A stretch of DNA of 64,000 nucleotides from Miltoncostaea oceani (GCF_018141545.1 NZ_CP064356.1:3547001-3611000); one strand, 5' to 3'. Positions 1 to 8,441 are shown, numbered from the stretch's first letter. Notes: generated by a model from the letters alone, not told the origin. Numbers and translations: made by a program.

Positions 1-174
1 CTCGGCATCGCCGAGCCCCCGTACAGCAAGCGCCGGCTCGCGATCGAGCGCGCCGAGGACGAGGCCCGCCGCGCCGCCGAGCGCGAGCGCCTCCCCTACG
101 GTCGCCGCCCGGTGCCGCCCGTCGCACCCCGGCCCTCCCGGCCGGAGCCCGTGAAGGCAGAGGAGCGCTCGTGA
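1..174 (+). CDS. Cytochrome b N-terminal subunit of a bc complex, 3' end only
   Basis: Only the last 57 codons are inside the window, so the haem-binding core cannot be seen. The visible tail is charged and low in complexity, rich in Arg, Glu, Ala and Pro, as expected for a cytosolic extension after the last membrane helix. The identification rests on the neighbour: the stop TGA (172-174) overlaps the GTG start of a cytochrome b C-terminal/cytochrome c fusion at 171, and in split bc complexes the gene before that one encodes the haem-bearing cytochrome b part. Function is therefore inferred from context. Confidence 0.6.
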   Translation, partial: LGIAEPPYSKRRLAIERAEDEARRAAERERLPYGRRPVPPVAPRPSRPEPVKAEERS

Positions 175-911
175 ACCGCGGCCAGCAGGAGTACTACAAG
201 CGCGACTACGCGCAGGCGAAGGCCGAGGGGAAGCCGTTCTTCCCGTACGCGGTCTACAAGGACCTGATCATCGCCACGCTGGCGATCGGCCTGGTCATCA
301 CGTTCGCGATCTGGCACCGCGTCGAGATGGGCGAGCCGGTCAACCCGGCGAGCACCGACTTCGTGCCGCGGCCCGAGTGGTACTTCTTCTTCCTCTTCGA
401 GCTGCTGAAGATCTTCAAGGGCCAGAACGCCCTGATGCCGGTGATCATGGCGACGTTCATCATCCCGAACATCCTCATGGTCCTGTTGATCCTCACGCCG
501 TTCATCGACCGGAACCCCGAGCGGCGCATCGAGAAGCGACCGATCGCCCTCGTCACCGGGATCGTCGTGATCGCGTTCCTCGCGTACCTGACCAACAAGG
601 GCGCCTCCGAGGAGGCGAGCGCGGCGGACGGCCTCCCGCTCTCGGGCCTGGAGTCGAACGCGGCGGCACTCGCCGGATCGCAGCTCTGGTTGGAGAACTG
701 CACGTCGTGTCACATGATCGCCGGGGTGGGACAGCCGGGGCCGGGACCGAACCTCTCGGACGTCGGCACCAAGAACGTGGTGTCCGCCGACACCGCCGAG
801 GAGTTCCTGAAGAACCCGCCGGGGAGCATGCCCGCCTTCGCGAACTTCACCCCCGAGCAGTACACCCAGCTCGGGACGTTCCTCGAAGGCCTGGGAACCG
901 AGTACAAGTAG
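171..911 (+). CDS. Cytochrome b C-terminal domain fused to cytochrome c (QcrC-like)
   Basis: The 246-residue protein has a membrane part and a haem-c part. Residues 30-50, 90-110 and 125-140 look like transmembrane helices, and residues 68-72 read PEWYF, the quinol-site signature of the cytochrome b C-terminal domain (subunit IV). After residue 150 comes a class I cytochrome c domain with haem motif CTSCH at 177-181 and a likely Met ligand in GSMP near residue 220. The same fusion is known in Bacillus QcrC. It carries electrons from menaquinol through cytochrome c to the terminal oxidase side of the membrane. The GTG start overlaps the upstream stop, so it is the last gene of the bc operon; a hairpin follows it. 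Confidence 0.9.
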   Translation: MNRGQQEYYKRDYAQAKAEGKPFFPYAVYKDLIIATLAIGLVITFAIWHRVEMGEPVNPASTDFVPRPEWYFFFLFELLKIFKGQNALMPVIMATFIIPNILMVLLILTPFIDRNPERRIEKRPIALVTGIVVIAFLAYLTNKGASEEASAADGLPLSGLESNAAALAGSQLWLENCTSCHMIAGVGQPGPGPNLSDVGTKNVVSADTAEEFLKNPPGSMPAFANFTPEQYTQLGTFLEGLGTEYK

Positions 912-919
912 CGGCCGGC

Positions 920-950
920 CGGCCGGGGGAGAGGGACATTCCCCCGGCCG
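920..950 (+). terminator. Hairpin terminator after the bc complex operon
   Basis: Positions 920-930 pair with 940-950: an 11-bp GC-rich stem (core GGCCGGGGGA / TCCCCCGGCC) around a 9-nt loop, starting 9 nt after the stop codon. There is no clear T tract, which is common in this genome type. Confidence 0.6.
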
Positions 951-979
951 ACGCCCCCCTCGGCCCCGGGGCGCGCCGC

Positions 980-985
980 TACCAT
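980..985 (+). promoter_or_regulatory. -10 box TACCAT ahead of ubiX
   Basis: TACCAT lies 5 nt before GTG 991 and 8 nt before ATG 994. Transcription would therefore begin at or next to the start codon, giving a leaderless mRNA. No Shine-Dalgarno sequence is visible. Confidence 0.5.
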
Positions 986-990
986 CCGAC

Positions 991-1629
991 GTGATGCGCG
1001 TCTTCCTCGGGGTCACCGGAGCGAGCGGCGCCCTCTACGCCGGCCACGCCCTCCGGGCCCTGACCGTCGCCGGGTGCGACGTCGGCCTCTGCGTCAGCGG
1101 CGCCGGGGCCCACGTGATCAGCCACGAGATCCTCGAGGCGGGCACCGGGCCCCCGGACGACCCGGCCCTCGCGGTCGAGGCGTTCGTCGAGCGGTTCGCG
1201 ACCGGGCCGGGCACCGTCACCCGCCTCGGCCTCAACGACCTGACCGCACCGTTCGCGTCGGGCTCGTCGCTCGCGCCCGCCGCCCTCATCGCCCCGTGCT
1301 CCGGGTCGACGATGGCGGCCATCGCCCACGGGACGGCGCGGAACCTGATCCACCGCTGCGCCGACGTGATGCTGAAGGAGCGCCGCACCCTGGTGCTGAT
1401 GCCGCGGGAGACCCCGCTCAACCTGATCCACATCGAGAACTGGGCCGCGGTGACCCGCGCCGGCGCGATCGTGATGCCGGCGATGCCCGGCTTCTACGGC
1501 CTGCCGCGCCGGATGGAGGACCTCGTCGACTTCATGGTCGCGAAGGCCCTCGACCACCTCGGCGTGCCGAACGACCTGATCACGCGCTGGGGCGAGGACG
1601 CCCCCGTGCGGCCCGGGACGGCGGCGTGA
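991..1629 (+). CDS. ubiX: Flavin prenyltransferase UbiX/MqnP-type
   Basis: The 212-residue protein matches the UbiX flavoprotein family in length and motifs: GVTGASG near residue 8 (FMN phosphate binding) and a central SGSTMAAIAHG stretch. UbiX makes prenylated FMN from FMN and dimethylallyl phosphate, the cofactor of UbiD-type decarboxylases. It heads a quinone-biosynthesis operon with menG, a polyprenyl synthase and mqnA, so it probably serves the decarboxylation step of the futalosine route. The start could be GTG 991 or ATG 994; both fit the TACCAT box. The stop overlaps the next start (GTGA). Confidence 0.88.
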   Translation: MMRVFLGVTGASGALYAGHALRALTVAGCDVGLCVSGAGAHVISHEILEAGTGPPDDPALAVEAFVERFATGPGTVTRLGLNDLTAPFASGSSLAPAALIAPCSGSTMAAIAHGTARNLIHRCADVMLKERRTLVLMPRETPLNLIHIENWAAVTRAGAIVMPAMPGFYGLPRRMEDLVDFMVAKALDHLGVPNDLITRWGEDAPVRPGTAA

Positions 1630-2336
1630 CGGCGGGGGCCCCCGGCCGGCTGCCGGCCGCCGAGGTGCGGGAGATGTTCGACCGCATCGCGCCGCGGTAC
1701 GACCTGCTGAACCGTGCGATGACGGCCGGCCTCGACGGCCGGTGGCGCACCGCGGCCGCGGCCGCCGCCGACGTCGCCGCCGGCGAGCGGGCGCTCGACT
1801 GCTGCACCGGGACGGGCGACCTCGCCTTCGCGCTCGCGGACCGGGTCACCCCGTCCGGGACGGTCGTCGGGCTCGACTTCGCCGAGGAGATGCTCGCCCT
1901 CGCGCGGGCGAAGGCCGCGGAGCGTGGCGTGGCCGTCGACTTCGTCGCGGGCGACGCCCTCGCGCTGCCGTTCCCCGACGACGACTTCGACGCCGCCACC
2001 GTGGCGTTCGGCATCCGCAACGTCAGCGACCTCGACGCCGGCATCGCCGAGATGGCCCGCGTCGTGCGGCCCGGCGGGCGCGTCGTGATCCTCGAGATCA
2101 CCACCCCGCGGCGGCTGCGCCCGTTCTACGAGGTGTGGTTCGACCGCGTCGTCCCCCGCCTCGGCCGCCTCCTGGGGCGCGACGCCGCCGCCTACTCGTA
2201 CCTGCCCGCGTCGGTCCGCCGGTTCCCGGAGCCGCCGGAGCTGGCCGCCCGCATGGCCGCCGCGGGGCTGACGGACGTCCGCTGGCGCCCCCTCGCCGGC
2301 GGGATCGTCGCCCTCCACCACGGGCGGGTCGCGTGA
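1626..2336 (+). CDS. menG: Demethylmenaquinone methyltransferase
   Basis: This 236-residue class I SAM-dependent methyltransferase carries the UbiE/MenG signatures: an N-terminal MFDRIAPRYDLLN stretch, the SAM loop CTGTGDLA near residue 57, and GIRNVSD near residue 124. It performs the C-methylation that turns demethylmenaquinone into menaquinone at the membrane surface. The GTG start overlaps the ubiX stop by 4 nt, and its own stop overlaps the polyprenyl synthase start, implying translational coupling. A longer in-frame reading exists upstream but runs inside ubiX and is not protein-like. Confidence 0.92.
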   Translation: MTAGAPGRLPAAEVREMFDRIAPRYDLLNRAMTAGLDGRWRTAAAAAADVAAGERALDCCTGTGDLAFALADRVTPSGTVVGLDFAEEMLALARAKAAERGVAVDFVAGDALALPFPDDDFDAATVAFGIRNVSDLDAGIAEMARVVRPGGRVVILEITTPRRLRPFYEVWFDRVVPRLGRLLGRDAAAYSYLPASVRRFPEPPELAARMAAAGLTDVRWRPLAGGIVALHHGRVA

Positions 2337-3316
2337 CGTCGACGGCGCCGCTGCCCGCGCGGGTCCGCCCCATGACGCCGTTCCTGGCGCTCTGCGAGGA
2401 GCGCCTGCGCCGCGCCGTGGCCGGCCACGCCGACGAGGTCGGGGCCCCCGCCGCCGACACCCTCGCCGCCGGCGGCAAGCGCGTGCGCCCCCTCCTGGTG
2501 TTCTGCGCGGCGCCCCAGACGGCGCTCGCCGACCCCGCGGTGCGGGAGGACCTGCTGTCGGCCGCGGCCGCCGTCGAGCTGGTGCACATGGCGACCCTCG
2601 TCCACGACGACCTGCTCGACGGGGCCACCATGCGCCGCGGCCGTCCGACGGTGGCGCAGTCGCTCGGGGCGGAGCGGGCGGTGTCCACCGGCGACTTCCT
2701 GTTCGCCCGCGCCTTCGGCGAGCTGACCCGCACCGGGTCGCCCGTCGCCGTCAGCTCCCTCGCCGTCGCCGCCCTGCACCTCTCCCAGGGGGAGATCGAC
2801 CAGCAGCGGGCCGCGTTCGACCTGACCCTCACCGAGGACGCCTACCTGGCGCGCTGCCGGCGCAAGACGGCCGCCCTCTTCTCGGTCGCGTGCCGCCTCG
2901 GCGCCCAGGTCGGCGGGGCCGGCCCCGCGGCGACGGAGCGCCTCGCCGCCTTCGGCGAGAACGTCGGCATGGCCTTCCAGATCTTCGACGACATCCTCGA
3001 CCTCGCCGGGGCGCCGGCCGCGACCGGCAAGCGCCGCGGCACGGACCTCTGCGACGGGACGGTGACCCTGCCCGTGATCCTCGCCATGCAGATCGAGCCC
3101 GGCCTCCGCCCCCTGGTGGCGGACGCCTGCGCGGGCCCCGGCCTGGAGGCGCTCTGCGACCGCCTCGCCGCGCACCCCGGCCTGGCCCTGGCGCGCGAGC
3201 GGGCGCTCGCGTTCGTGGCGGCCGCCCGGGCCGCGATCGAGGACGGCCCCGCCGACGGCGCCGCGGTCGACGCGCTGCTCGAGATCGCCGACGGCGTCGT
3301 GGACCGGTACTCGTGA
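2333..3316 (+). CDS. Polyprenyl diphosphate synthase for the menaquinone side chain
   Basis: The 327-residue trans-isoprenyl diphosphate synthase has both aspartate-rich motifs: DDLLD with the following GATMRRG, and DDILD in QIFDDILDLAG. These bind Mg-diphosphate of the allylic substrate and of isopentenyl diphosphate. Its place between menG and mqnA indicates that it makes the long isoprenoid tail of menaquinone; chain length cannot be read from the sequence. The start is GTG 2333, overlapping the menG stop by 4 nt. Upstream sequence in the same frame lies within menG. Confidence 0.9.
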   Translation: MTSTAPLPARVRPMTPFLALCEERLRRAVAGHADEVGAPAADTLAAGGKRVRPLLVFCAAPQTALADPAVREDLLSAAAAVELVHMATLVHDDLLDGATMRRGRPTVAQSLGAERAVSTGDFLFARAFGELTRTGSPVAVSSLAVAALHLSQGEIDQQRAAFDLTLTEDAYLARCRRKTAALFSVACRLGAQVGGAGPAATERLAAFGENVGMAFQIFDDILDLAGAPAATGKRRGTDLCDGTVTLPVILAMQIEPGLRPLVADACAGPGLEALCDRLAAHPGLALARERALAFVAAARAAIEDGPADGAAVDALLEIADGVVDRYS

Positions 3317-3873
3317 GCGACGCGCCGGCGACGCCCGCCCGCATCGAGGAGCTGCTGCGCGCCTCCGACCCCCTCGACGCCGCCCGCGCGGCCGGCGTGG
3401 CGGGCGGGCGCACCGTCACCGTGCTGCGCGAGCCCCCCGCCGGGGCCCTGGTCGACGGCGACGTCGAGGGATCGGTCGACGACCACCGTGCCGCCCACGC
3501 CGCCGGCCGCGCCAGCGAGGCCGCCGTGGCCTACGGCGCCGGGCACGACCCCGCCGACGTCGCGGCCCGCATCGCCGCCCTCGCGGCGCTCGCCCGCGAG
3601 ACGGGGCTGCTGCGCGCCGTCTGCCCGGTGCCCGCGGAGGGCACGGCCGAGCGCCCCGGCTCGTGGGGCGTCGAGGACCTCACCGTCGTCGCGGCCTGCC
3701 GCCTGGCGCTCCCCGACGACGTCGCGGTGCGGCCCCACTGGCGCCGGCTCGGCCCCGCCGCCTGCCAGATCGCCGTCGCGTTCGGCGCCTCCCAGTGGCT
3801 CGTGCCGGAGGACGACCGCACCGAGCTCGACCGCCTCGCCGGAGGGGTCGGCGCGGGCCTGGAGCGCGCGTGA
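3313..3873 (+). CDS. MqnE/CofH-like protein lacking the radical SAM head
   Basis: The 186-residue product has no CX3CX2C cluster motif, yet its second half follows the C-terminal half of the MqnE/MqnC/CofH radical SAM family. There is a stretch like the AH..G...N.TM.YG segment (AHAAGRASEAAVAYG), then a helix ending in a GLLRAVCPVP equivalent of GGFQAFIPL. After that come a VEDLTVVAACRLAL helix and RPHWRRLGPAACQIAVAFGA, equivalent to the yWvmlG..laq.aL.fGAdD tail. It sits in a GTGA-overlapping operon directly before mqnA. I infer a barrel remnant or partner subunit of the futalosine pathway, probably not catalytic for SAM chemistry. Family assignment is by eye. Confidence 0.7.
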   Translation: MSDAPATPARIEELLRASDPLDAARAAGVAGGRTVTVLREPPAGALVDGDVEGSVDDHRAAHAAGRASEAAVAYGAGHDPADVAARIAALAALARETGLLRAVCPVPAEGTAERPGSWGVEDLTVVAACRLALPDDVAVRPHWRRLGPAACQIAVAFGASQWLVPEDDRTELDRLAGGVGAGLERA

Positions 3874-4670
3874 GGCTCCTGCGCGTGGGGCGGATCTCCG
3901 CCCTCAACATGTATCCGATCTACCACGGCCTGGAGCGGGCCGCCGACCCGACCCTCTCGTTCACCGACGGGGTCCCGACGACGTTGAACGCCGCCCTCCT
4001 GGAGGGGCGCCTCGACGTGTCCGCCGTCTCGAGCATCGCCTACGCGCGCAACGCCGAGCGCCTGAGGCTCGTCCCCGTCGCGTCGATCACCGCCGACGGC
4101 GCGGTCGACTCGATCCGGCTGTTCTCGCGGGTGCCGTTCGACGAGGTCCGCACCGTCGCCGTGACGCCGCACAGCGCCACGTCGGTGGCGCTGCTGCGGG
4201 TGCTGATCGGCGCGGACGCCGCGCCGTTCGAGGTGCTCACCGAGGACCCGCGCGTCGCGCTGGGGCGGGTCGACGGGGTGCTGCTCATCGGCGACGAGGC
4301 CCTCGAGGGGTCGCGGGCGCCGTTCGCGCCGCACCGCACCGACCTCGGCGCCGTGTGGCGCGAGCGCACGGGGCACCCCATGGTCTTCGCCGTCTGGGCG
4401 GCGTCGGCCACCGCGGCCCGGGAGCGCCCCGAGGCCCTCGCCGAGCTGTCGGCCCTGCTCGCCCACGCCCGCACCGCGTACCTCGCCGACCCCGAGGCCG
4501 TGGTGCAGGCCGCCGCGGAGCGGTTCCCCTTCCCCGCCGCGTTCATCCGCCCGTACCTGCGGCGCCTGCGGTACGACTTCGGCGACGCCGAGCGGGCCGG
4601 GCTGGAGGAGTTCCTGCGCCGCGCGACCGCCAGCGGCGAGCTCGACGCCGTCCCCCGACTGGCCGCATAG
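3870..4670 (+). CDS. mqnA: Chorismate dehydratase of the futalosine pathway
   Basis: The 266-residue protein has the MqnA/MqnD periplasmic-binding-like fold pattern. It starts with VGRISALNMYPIYHGL and has a serine-rich SAVSSIAYARN segment near residue 50, where the substrate binds in this family. MqnA converts chorismate to 3-enolpyruvyl-benzoate, the first step of futalosine-dependent menaquinone synthesis. The GTG start overlaps the preceding stop. mqnC follows 19 nt later but has its own -10 box. Confidence 0.88.
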   Translation: MRLLRVGRISALNMYPIYHGLERAADPTLSFTDGVPTTLNAALLEGRLDVSAVSSIAYARNAERLRLVPVASITADGAVDSIRLFSRVPFDEVRTVAVTPHSATSVALLRVLIGADAAPFEVLTEDPRVALGRVDGVLLIGDEALEGSRAPFAPHRTDLGAVWRERTGHPMVFAVWAASATAARERPEALAELSALLAHARTAYLADPEAVVQAAAERFPFPAAFIRPYLRRLRYDFGDAERAGLEEFLRRATASGELDAVPRLAA

Positions 4671-4677
4671 GGCCCGC

Positions 4678-4683
4678 TAGGAT
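4678..4683 (+). promoter_or_regulatory. -10 box TAGGAT giving a leaderless mqnC
   Basis: TAGGAT ends 6 nt before ATG 4690, the spacing expected if transcription starts on the A of the start codon. No Shine-Dalgarno sequence precedes mqnC. Confidence 0.55.
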
Positions 4684-4689
4684 CGACTG

Positions 4690-5781
4690 ATGAGCACCCT
4701 CGCCCCCACCCGCATCGACGAGATCCTCGCCGGCCTCGATGACGGCGCGCGCCTCACCGACGAGGACGCCCTGACCCTGCTGGCCTCGCGCGACCTGGTC
4801 TCCGTCGGGGCGGCCGCCGCCCGCCGGCGCGACGCGGCGAGCGACCCCGGCGTCGTGACGTTCGTGATCGACCGGAACGTCAACTACACCAACTTCTGCA
4901 TCACCGACTGCGACTTCTGCGCCTTCTACCGCAAGCCCATGGACCCCGAGGGCTACGTCCTCCCGAAGTCCGTGATCTTCCGGAAGATCGAGGAGACGCT
5001 CGACCTCGGCGGCACCGCGCTGCTGCTGCAGGGCGGCCACCACCCGAACCTGCGGATCGAGTGGTACGAGGACCTCTTCACCGACATCAAGTCGCGCTAC
5101 CCCATCCACCTCCACGCGCTGTCGCCGTCCGAGATCCTCCACATCAGCAACGTCTCGCGGCTGACCCTGGACGAGACGATGGAGCGCCTGCGCGCCGCCG
5201 GACACGACTCCCTGCCCGGCGGGGGCGCCGAGATCCTGGTCGACCGCGTCCGCGACGTCATCGCGCCGCGCAAGACGACCAGCGACGAGTGGCTCGACGT
5301 GATGCGCGCCGCCCACCGCGCCGGCATGTCGACGACGGCGACGATGATGTACGGCACCGTCGACACCGTCGAGGACCGCATCGAGCACCTGCGACGGCTG
5401 CGCGAGGTGCAGGACGAGCACGGCGGCTTCCGGGCGTTCGTCTGCTGGAGCTACCAGTCGGGCGGGGGCAGCGCGCGCGGCGACGACCACCAGCACACCA
5501 CCGCCGCCGACTACCTGATGATGCTCGCCGTCAGCCGCCTCTACCTCGACAACTTCCCGCACTTCCAGTCGTCGTGGGTCACCCAGGGCCTCCGGGTCGG
5601 GCAGCTCGCCCTCGAGTTCGGGTGCGACGACATGGGCTCGATCATGATCGAGGAGAACGTCGTCCGCGCGGCGGGCACCGCCTTCCGCCTCGACACCGAC
5701 CGCATGGTCCGCGCCATCGAGGCGACCGGCCGGCGGGCGGTGCAGCGCGACACCCTCTACCGCGCCGTGAGGACCTTCTAG
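4690..5781 (+). CDS. mqnC: Cyclic dehypoxanthinyl futalosine synthase (radical SAM)
   Basis: The 363-residue radical SAM enzyme has C70, C74 and C77 in a CX3CX2C cluster motif (CITDCDFC). Further family features are LLQGGHHP, LPGGGAEI and, near the end, the LALEFGCDDMGS tail. MqnC cyclises dehypoxanthine futalosine to the spiro precursor of the naphthoquinone ring. Together with mqnA it shows that this organism makes menaquinone by the futalosine route; mqnB, mqnD and a complete mqnE are not in the window. The start is fixed by the leaderless promoter. Confidence 0.95.
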   Translation: MSTLAPTRIDEILAGLDDGARLTDEDALTLLASRDLVSVGAAAARRRDAASDPGVVTFVIDRNVNYTNFCITDCDFCAFYRKPMDPEGYVLPKSVIFRKIEETLDLGGTALLLQGGHHPNLRIEWYEDLFTDIKSRYPIHLHALSPSEILHISNVSRLTLDETMERLRAAGHDSLPGGGAEILVDRVRDVIAPRKTTSDEWLDVMRAAHRAGMSTTATMMYGTVDTVEDRIEHLRRLREVQDEHGGFRAFVCWSYQSGGGSARGDDHQHTTAADYLMMLAVSRLYLDNFPHFQSSWVTQGLRVGQLALEFGCDDMGSIMIEENVVRAAGTAFRLDTDRMVRAIEATGRRAVQRDTLYRAVRTF

Positions 5782-5806
5782 TGGCCCGCCCCGGGAAGGG
5801 ACACTA

Positions 5807-6130
5807 GTGGCCGACCTCACCGTCGCCGACGCCCACCGCCTCTGGGCCGCGGGTGAGCTCGCGATCATCGACGTGCGCGAGGAGGCCGAGCACCAGGCCA
5901 CCCACGTCCCCGGCGTCCCGCTGGTGCCGATGAGCGAGCTGCTCTCGCGCGTCGACGAGATCCCCGCCGACCTCCCGCTCGCGGTGCTGTGCCGCAGCGG
6001 GGCGCGGAGCGCGCAGGTCGCCGACTACCTCACCGCCGCCGGCGAGCACGGCGACGTCGCGAACGTGGAGGGCGGCATCATCGCGTGGGCCGCCGAGGGC
6101 CTGCCCTACGAGGGGGAGAGCCCGCGCTGA
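5807..6130 (+). CDS. Rhodanese-like domain protein
   Basis: This is a single rhodanese domain of 107 residues. It has the IDVREEAEH start, the substrate-side HVPGVPLVPM segment, and active-site Cys62 in the loop CRSGARS, which matches the sulfurtransferase loop length. It is a likely cytosolic persulfide carrier with unknown partners. The GTG start has a good ribosome binding site (GGGAAGGG, 5792-5799). It is followed at once by a small membrane protein that may act with it. Confidence 0.85.
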   Translation: MADLTVADAHRLWAAGELAIIDVREEAEHQATHVPGVPLVPMSELLSRVDEIPADLPLAVLCRSGARSAQVADYLTAAGEHGDVANVEGGIIAWAAEGLPYEGESPR

Positions 6131-6132
6131 CG

Positions 6133-6783
6133 GTGCTCGTCGCCCTCGCCGCGCTCACGGCGCTGGCCGCGGGGTGGACGGGGACGTGGTCGCCCTGCGG
6201 GTTGTCGATGGTCGACAGCCTCGCCGAGGCCGACGGCGGCCGCGGCGCGTGGGCGCGGGCCGCGTTCGGCGCGGGGGCCGTCGCCGGTGGCGTCGTGACG
6301 TTCGGCGGGCTGGCGCTGCTCGGCGCCGGCCTCCACGGGTCCGACGCGGCGGTCGCGGGCGCGGCGGCGGTCGCGGCGGTCGCGGCGGCGATGGACGCGC
6401 TCGGCGTCGGGGTCGTGCCGCGGATCCGCCGCCAGGTGCCGGAGCGGTGGCGGCGCACGATGGCCCTGCCGGCCGCGGCGGCCCTGTACGGCGGGCTGCT
6501 CGGCCTCGGGTTCACGACGTTCGTGATGACGTGGGCGGTGTGGGCCCTCGCGGCGGTCTGCCTGCTGCTCGGCGACCCCCTCGTCGGGGTGGCCGTCGGC
6601 GTCGCCTTCGGGGCGGGGAGGGCGGTGCCCGTCGTCGCGCTGTCCGCCCGGCGGTCCGGCGCCGGCGGCGACGTGCTGGAGCGGATGATCTCCGGGCCCC
6701 GTCCGCTGACGCGGGCCCGGCGTGCCGACGCGACGCTGCTCGCCGGCCTGGCGCTCGCGATCGCCGTCGCGGCGATCGCCTGA
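6133..6783 (+). CDS. Multi-helix membrane protein, CcdA/sulfur-transport-like
   Basis: The product is a hydrophobic protein of about 216 residues with five or six predicted helices. The first helix contains WSPCGLS and a later one GFTTFVMTW, reminiscent of the CcdA/DsbD transmembrane fold, where Cys-Pro motifs sit in helices. The resemblance is weak and only one such Cys is evident. It follows the rhodanese gene with 2 nt between the rhodanese stop and GTG 6133; CTG 6127 overlapping the stop (CTGA) is an alternative start. A redox or sulfur-handling role next to the rhodanese is a guess from context. Confidence 0.7.
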   Translation: MLVALAALTALAAGWTGTWSPCGLSMVDSLAEADGGRGAWARAAFGAGAVAGGVVTFGGLALLGAGLHGSDAAVAGAAAVAAVAAAMDALGVGVVPRIRRQVPERWRRTMALPAAAALYGGLLGLGFTTFVMTWAVWALAAVCLLLGDPLVGVAVGVAFGAGRAVPVVALSARRSGAGGDVLERMISGPRPLTRARRADATLLAGLALAIAVAAIA

Positions 6784-6787
6784 GCGC

Positions 6788-7255
6788 CTAGAAGTCCATC
6801 GGCTCGATGCGGTCGGTGCGGAGCGCCTCGATCAGCCGCTCGACGTCGGCCTCCATGTTGGAGCGCGCGAAGTTGCGGAGGCTGACGAGCAGGTCCTCGG
6901 TGCCGTCGTTCAGGGCGTCGTCGAACAGCTCGACCTCGTCCTGGCTGTAGTCACCGGTCTGCCGCCACTCGCAGTTCGGGCAGCGCCGCTCGATGCGCCA
7001 CGAGTCGCCGGAGCGCTCCTCCCAGCTGACGGGGTACACGAGGTCGGACTCGCACGAGGGGCAGACGTGGAGCTCGGTGACCGGGCCCTCGCCGCCGTGC
7101 AGGATCGTGTCGAGGTCGTCGTCGGCGTCGGTGTCGTGGACGTCCACGTTCCCGCCGAGGTTCTCCGCCTCGGTGCCCGCGGGCTCCGAGAAGTAGACGA
7201 TCTCGATGACCTTCCCCCCGGGGAGGGCGATCTTCTTCGTGCGGTAGCCCTTCAT
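6788..7255 (-). CDS. Double zinc-ribbon protein of unknown function
   Basis: The 155-residue protein starts MKGYRTKK at ATG 7255. It has two CxxC knuckles, CPSCESD and CPNCEWR, separated by about 25 residues, enough for one zinc ribbon. An acidic C-terminal half (FDDALNDGTEDLL..) is predicted helical. I do not recognise a named family; such proteins are typical small conserved unknowns of deep actinobacteria. An upstream in-frame ATG at 7369 gives a non-protein-like extension. The gene ends 5 nt from the convergent membrane protein gene and shares no obvious terminator with it. Confidence 0.75.
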   Translation of the reverse strand: MKGYRTKKIALPGGKVIEIVYFSEPAGTEAENLGGNVDVHDTDADDDLDTILHGGEGPVTELHVCPSCESDLVYPVSWEERSGDSWRIERRCPNCEWRQTGDYSQDEVELFDDALNDGTEDLLVSLRNFARSNMEADVERLIEALRTDRIEPMDF

Positions 7256-7385
7256 GGCTGTATCCGTCTTTCGGGCGCGCAACCGGCCGCCGTCCCTGGC
7301 CGCCGCTGCTCGGGTTGCAGTGCCGGTGGTATCGGCTCGCGTGAGGTGGACTTGAGACGCCCGGAGCACCGCCGGGCACGCGCCG
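7256..7385. other. Intergenic leader between lipA and the zinc-ribbon gene
   Basis: These 130 bp separate two minus-strand genes. No convincing gene, strong hairpin or classical promoter was seen; a weak GATACA-like box lies a few bases before the zinc-ribbon start. Confidence 0.3.
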
Positions 7386-8435
7386 TCAGACGGGGCTGAG
7401 CGCGGCCTCCGCGACCCGGTCGGCCTCGTACGAGGACCGCACCAGGGGGCCCGCCTCGACGTGCGCGAGGCCCGCCTCGCGGCCGGTCTCGGCGATCGCC
7501 GGGTACTCCGCCGGGGCGTAGTACCGGATCACCGGGAGGTGGGCGGGGGACGGCCGCAGGTACTGGCCGACGGTGACGGGGCCGCAGCCGACGGCGGCGA
7601 GGTCGGAGAGCACCGTCGCGATCTCGGGGAGGGTCTCCCCGAGGCCGACCATGATGCCGCTCTTGGTCACCACCCCGGCGGCCGCCGAGCGGGCGAGCAG
7701 CTCGAGGGTGCGTTCGTACCGCGCGCCGGGACGCACGCGCGAGTAGAGCCGCGGCACCGTCTCGGTGTTGTGGTTCAGCACGTCGGGCGCGGCCTCGATG
7801 ATCGTCGCGAGGGCGTCCCAGTCGCCCCGCAGGTCGGGGATGAGCACCTCGACCTTGCAGTCGGGGTTGCGGTCGCGGATCGCCGCGATCGTCCGCGCGA
7901 AGTGCGCGGCGCCGCCGTCGGGCTGGTCGTCGCGGGCGACGGCCGTCACGACGACGAATCGCAGGCCCATCTGGGCGGCGGCCTCGGCGACGCGGGCGGG
8001 CTCGTCGGGGTCGGGCGGGCCGAGCGGCCGGGCGGTGGCGACGTTGCAGAAGCGGCATCCGCGGGTGCAGTTGGCGCCCGCGATCATGAAGGTGGCGGTC
8101 CCCCGCGACCAGCACTGGCCGATGTTCGGGCAGGCGGCCTCCTCGCAGACGGTGACGAGCGCCGACTGGCGCATCAGCGCCTTCGTCTCGACGAAGCCGC
8201 CGGAGAGGGGGTTCTTGGCGATCACCCACCGCGGCAGGCGGCGGCGGTCGCAGAGCTGGGCGAGCTCCGCCGGCGTCACGTCGACGAGCGCGAGGTCGTC
8301 GACGGGGCCGTCGCCGATCAGCTCGCCCCCGAGCAGGACGTCGGGGATGTGGCCCTCCGCGCGGGCCGCCGCGACGGCGTCGCGGGTGGGGCCGCCGGGG
8401 ACGTCGTCAACCCGGAAGCCGCGTGCGCTCGCCAT
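7386..8435 (-). CDS. lipA: Lipoyl synthase with an extended N-terminus
   Basis: The 349-residue protein has both LipA iron-sulfur cluster motifs. C97, C102 and C108 in [12 protein letters not shown] (auxiliary cluster, CX4CX5C) are followed by C123, C127 and C130 in CTRGCRFC (radical SAM, CX3CX2C). The C-terminal RSSY supplies the conserved serine ligand. It inserts two sulfur atoms into octanoyl-protein to make lipoyl groups. The family is normally about 290-320 residues; here about 60 extra residues precede the WVIAKNP segment and match nothing I know. The start at ATG 8435 is supported by TACCCT 6 nt upstream. No lipB is nearby. Confidence 0.93.
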   Translation of the reverse strand: MASARGFRVDDVPGGPTRDAVAAARAEGHIPDVLLGGELIGDGPVDDLALVDVTPAELAQLCDRRRLPRWVIAKNPLSGGFVETKALMRQSALVTVCEEAACPNIGQCWSRGTATFMIAGANCTRGCRFCNVATARPLGPPDPDEPARVAEAAAQMGLRFVVVTAVARDDQPDGGAAHFARTIAAIRDRNPDCKVEVLIPDLRGDWDALATIIEAAPDVLNHNTETVPRLYSRVRPGARYERTLELLARSAAAGVVTKSGIMVGLGETLPEIATVLSDLAAVGCGPVTVGQYLRPSPAHLPVIRYYAPAEYPAIAETGREAGLAHVEAGPLVRSSYEADRVAEAALSPV

Positions 8436-8441
8436 GCCCCG

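Noticed and set aside
7256-7385. Possible small RNA or leader peptide between lipA and the zinc-ribbon gene
   Set aside because: No stable hairpin, promoter/terminator pair or start with a ribosome binding site was seen.
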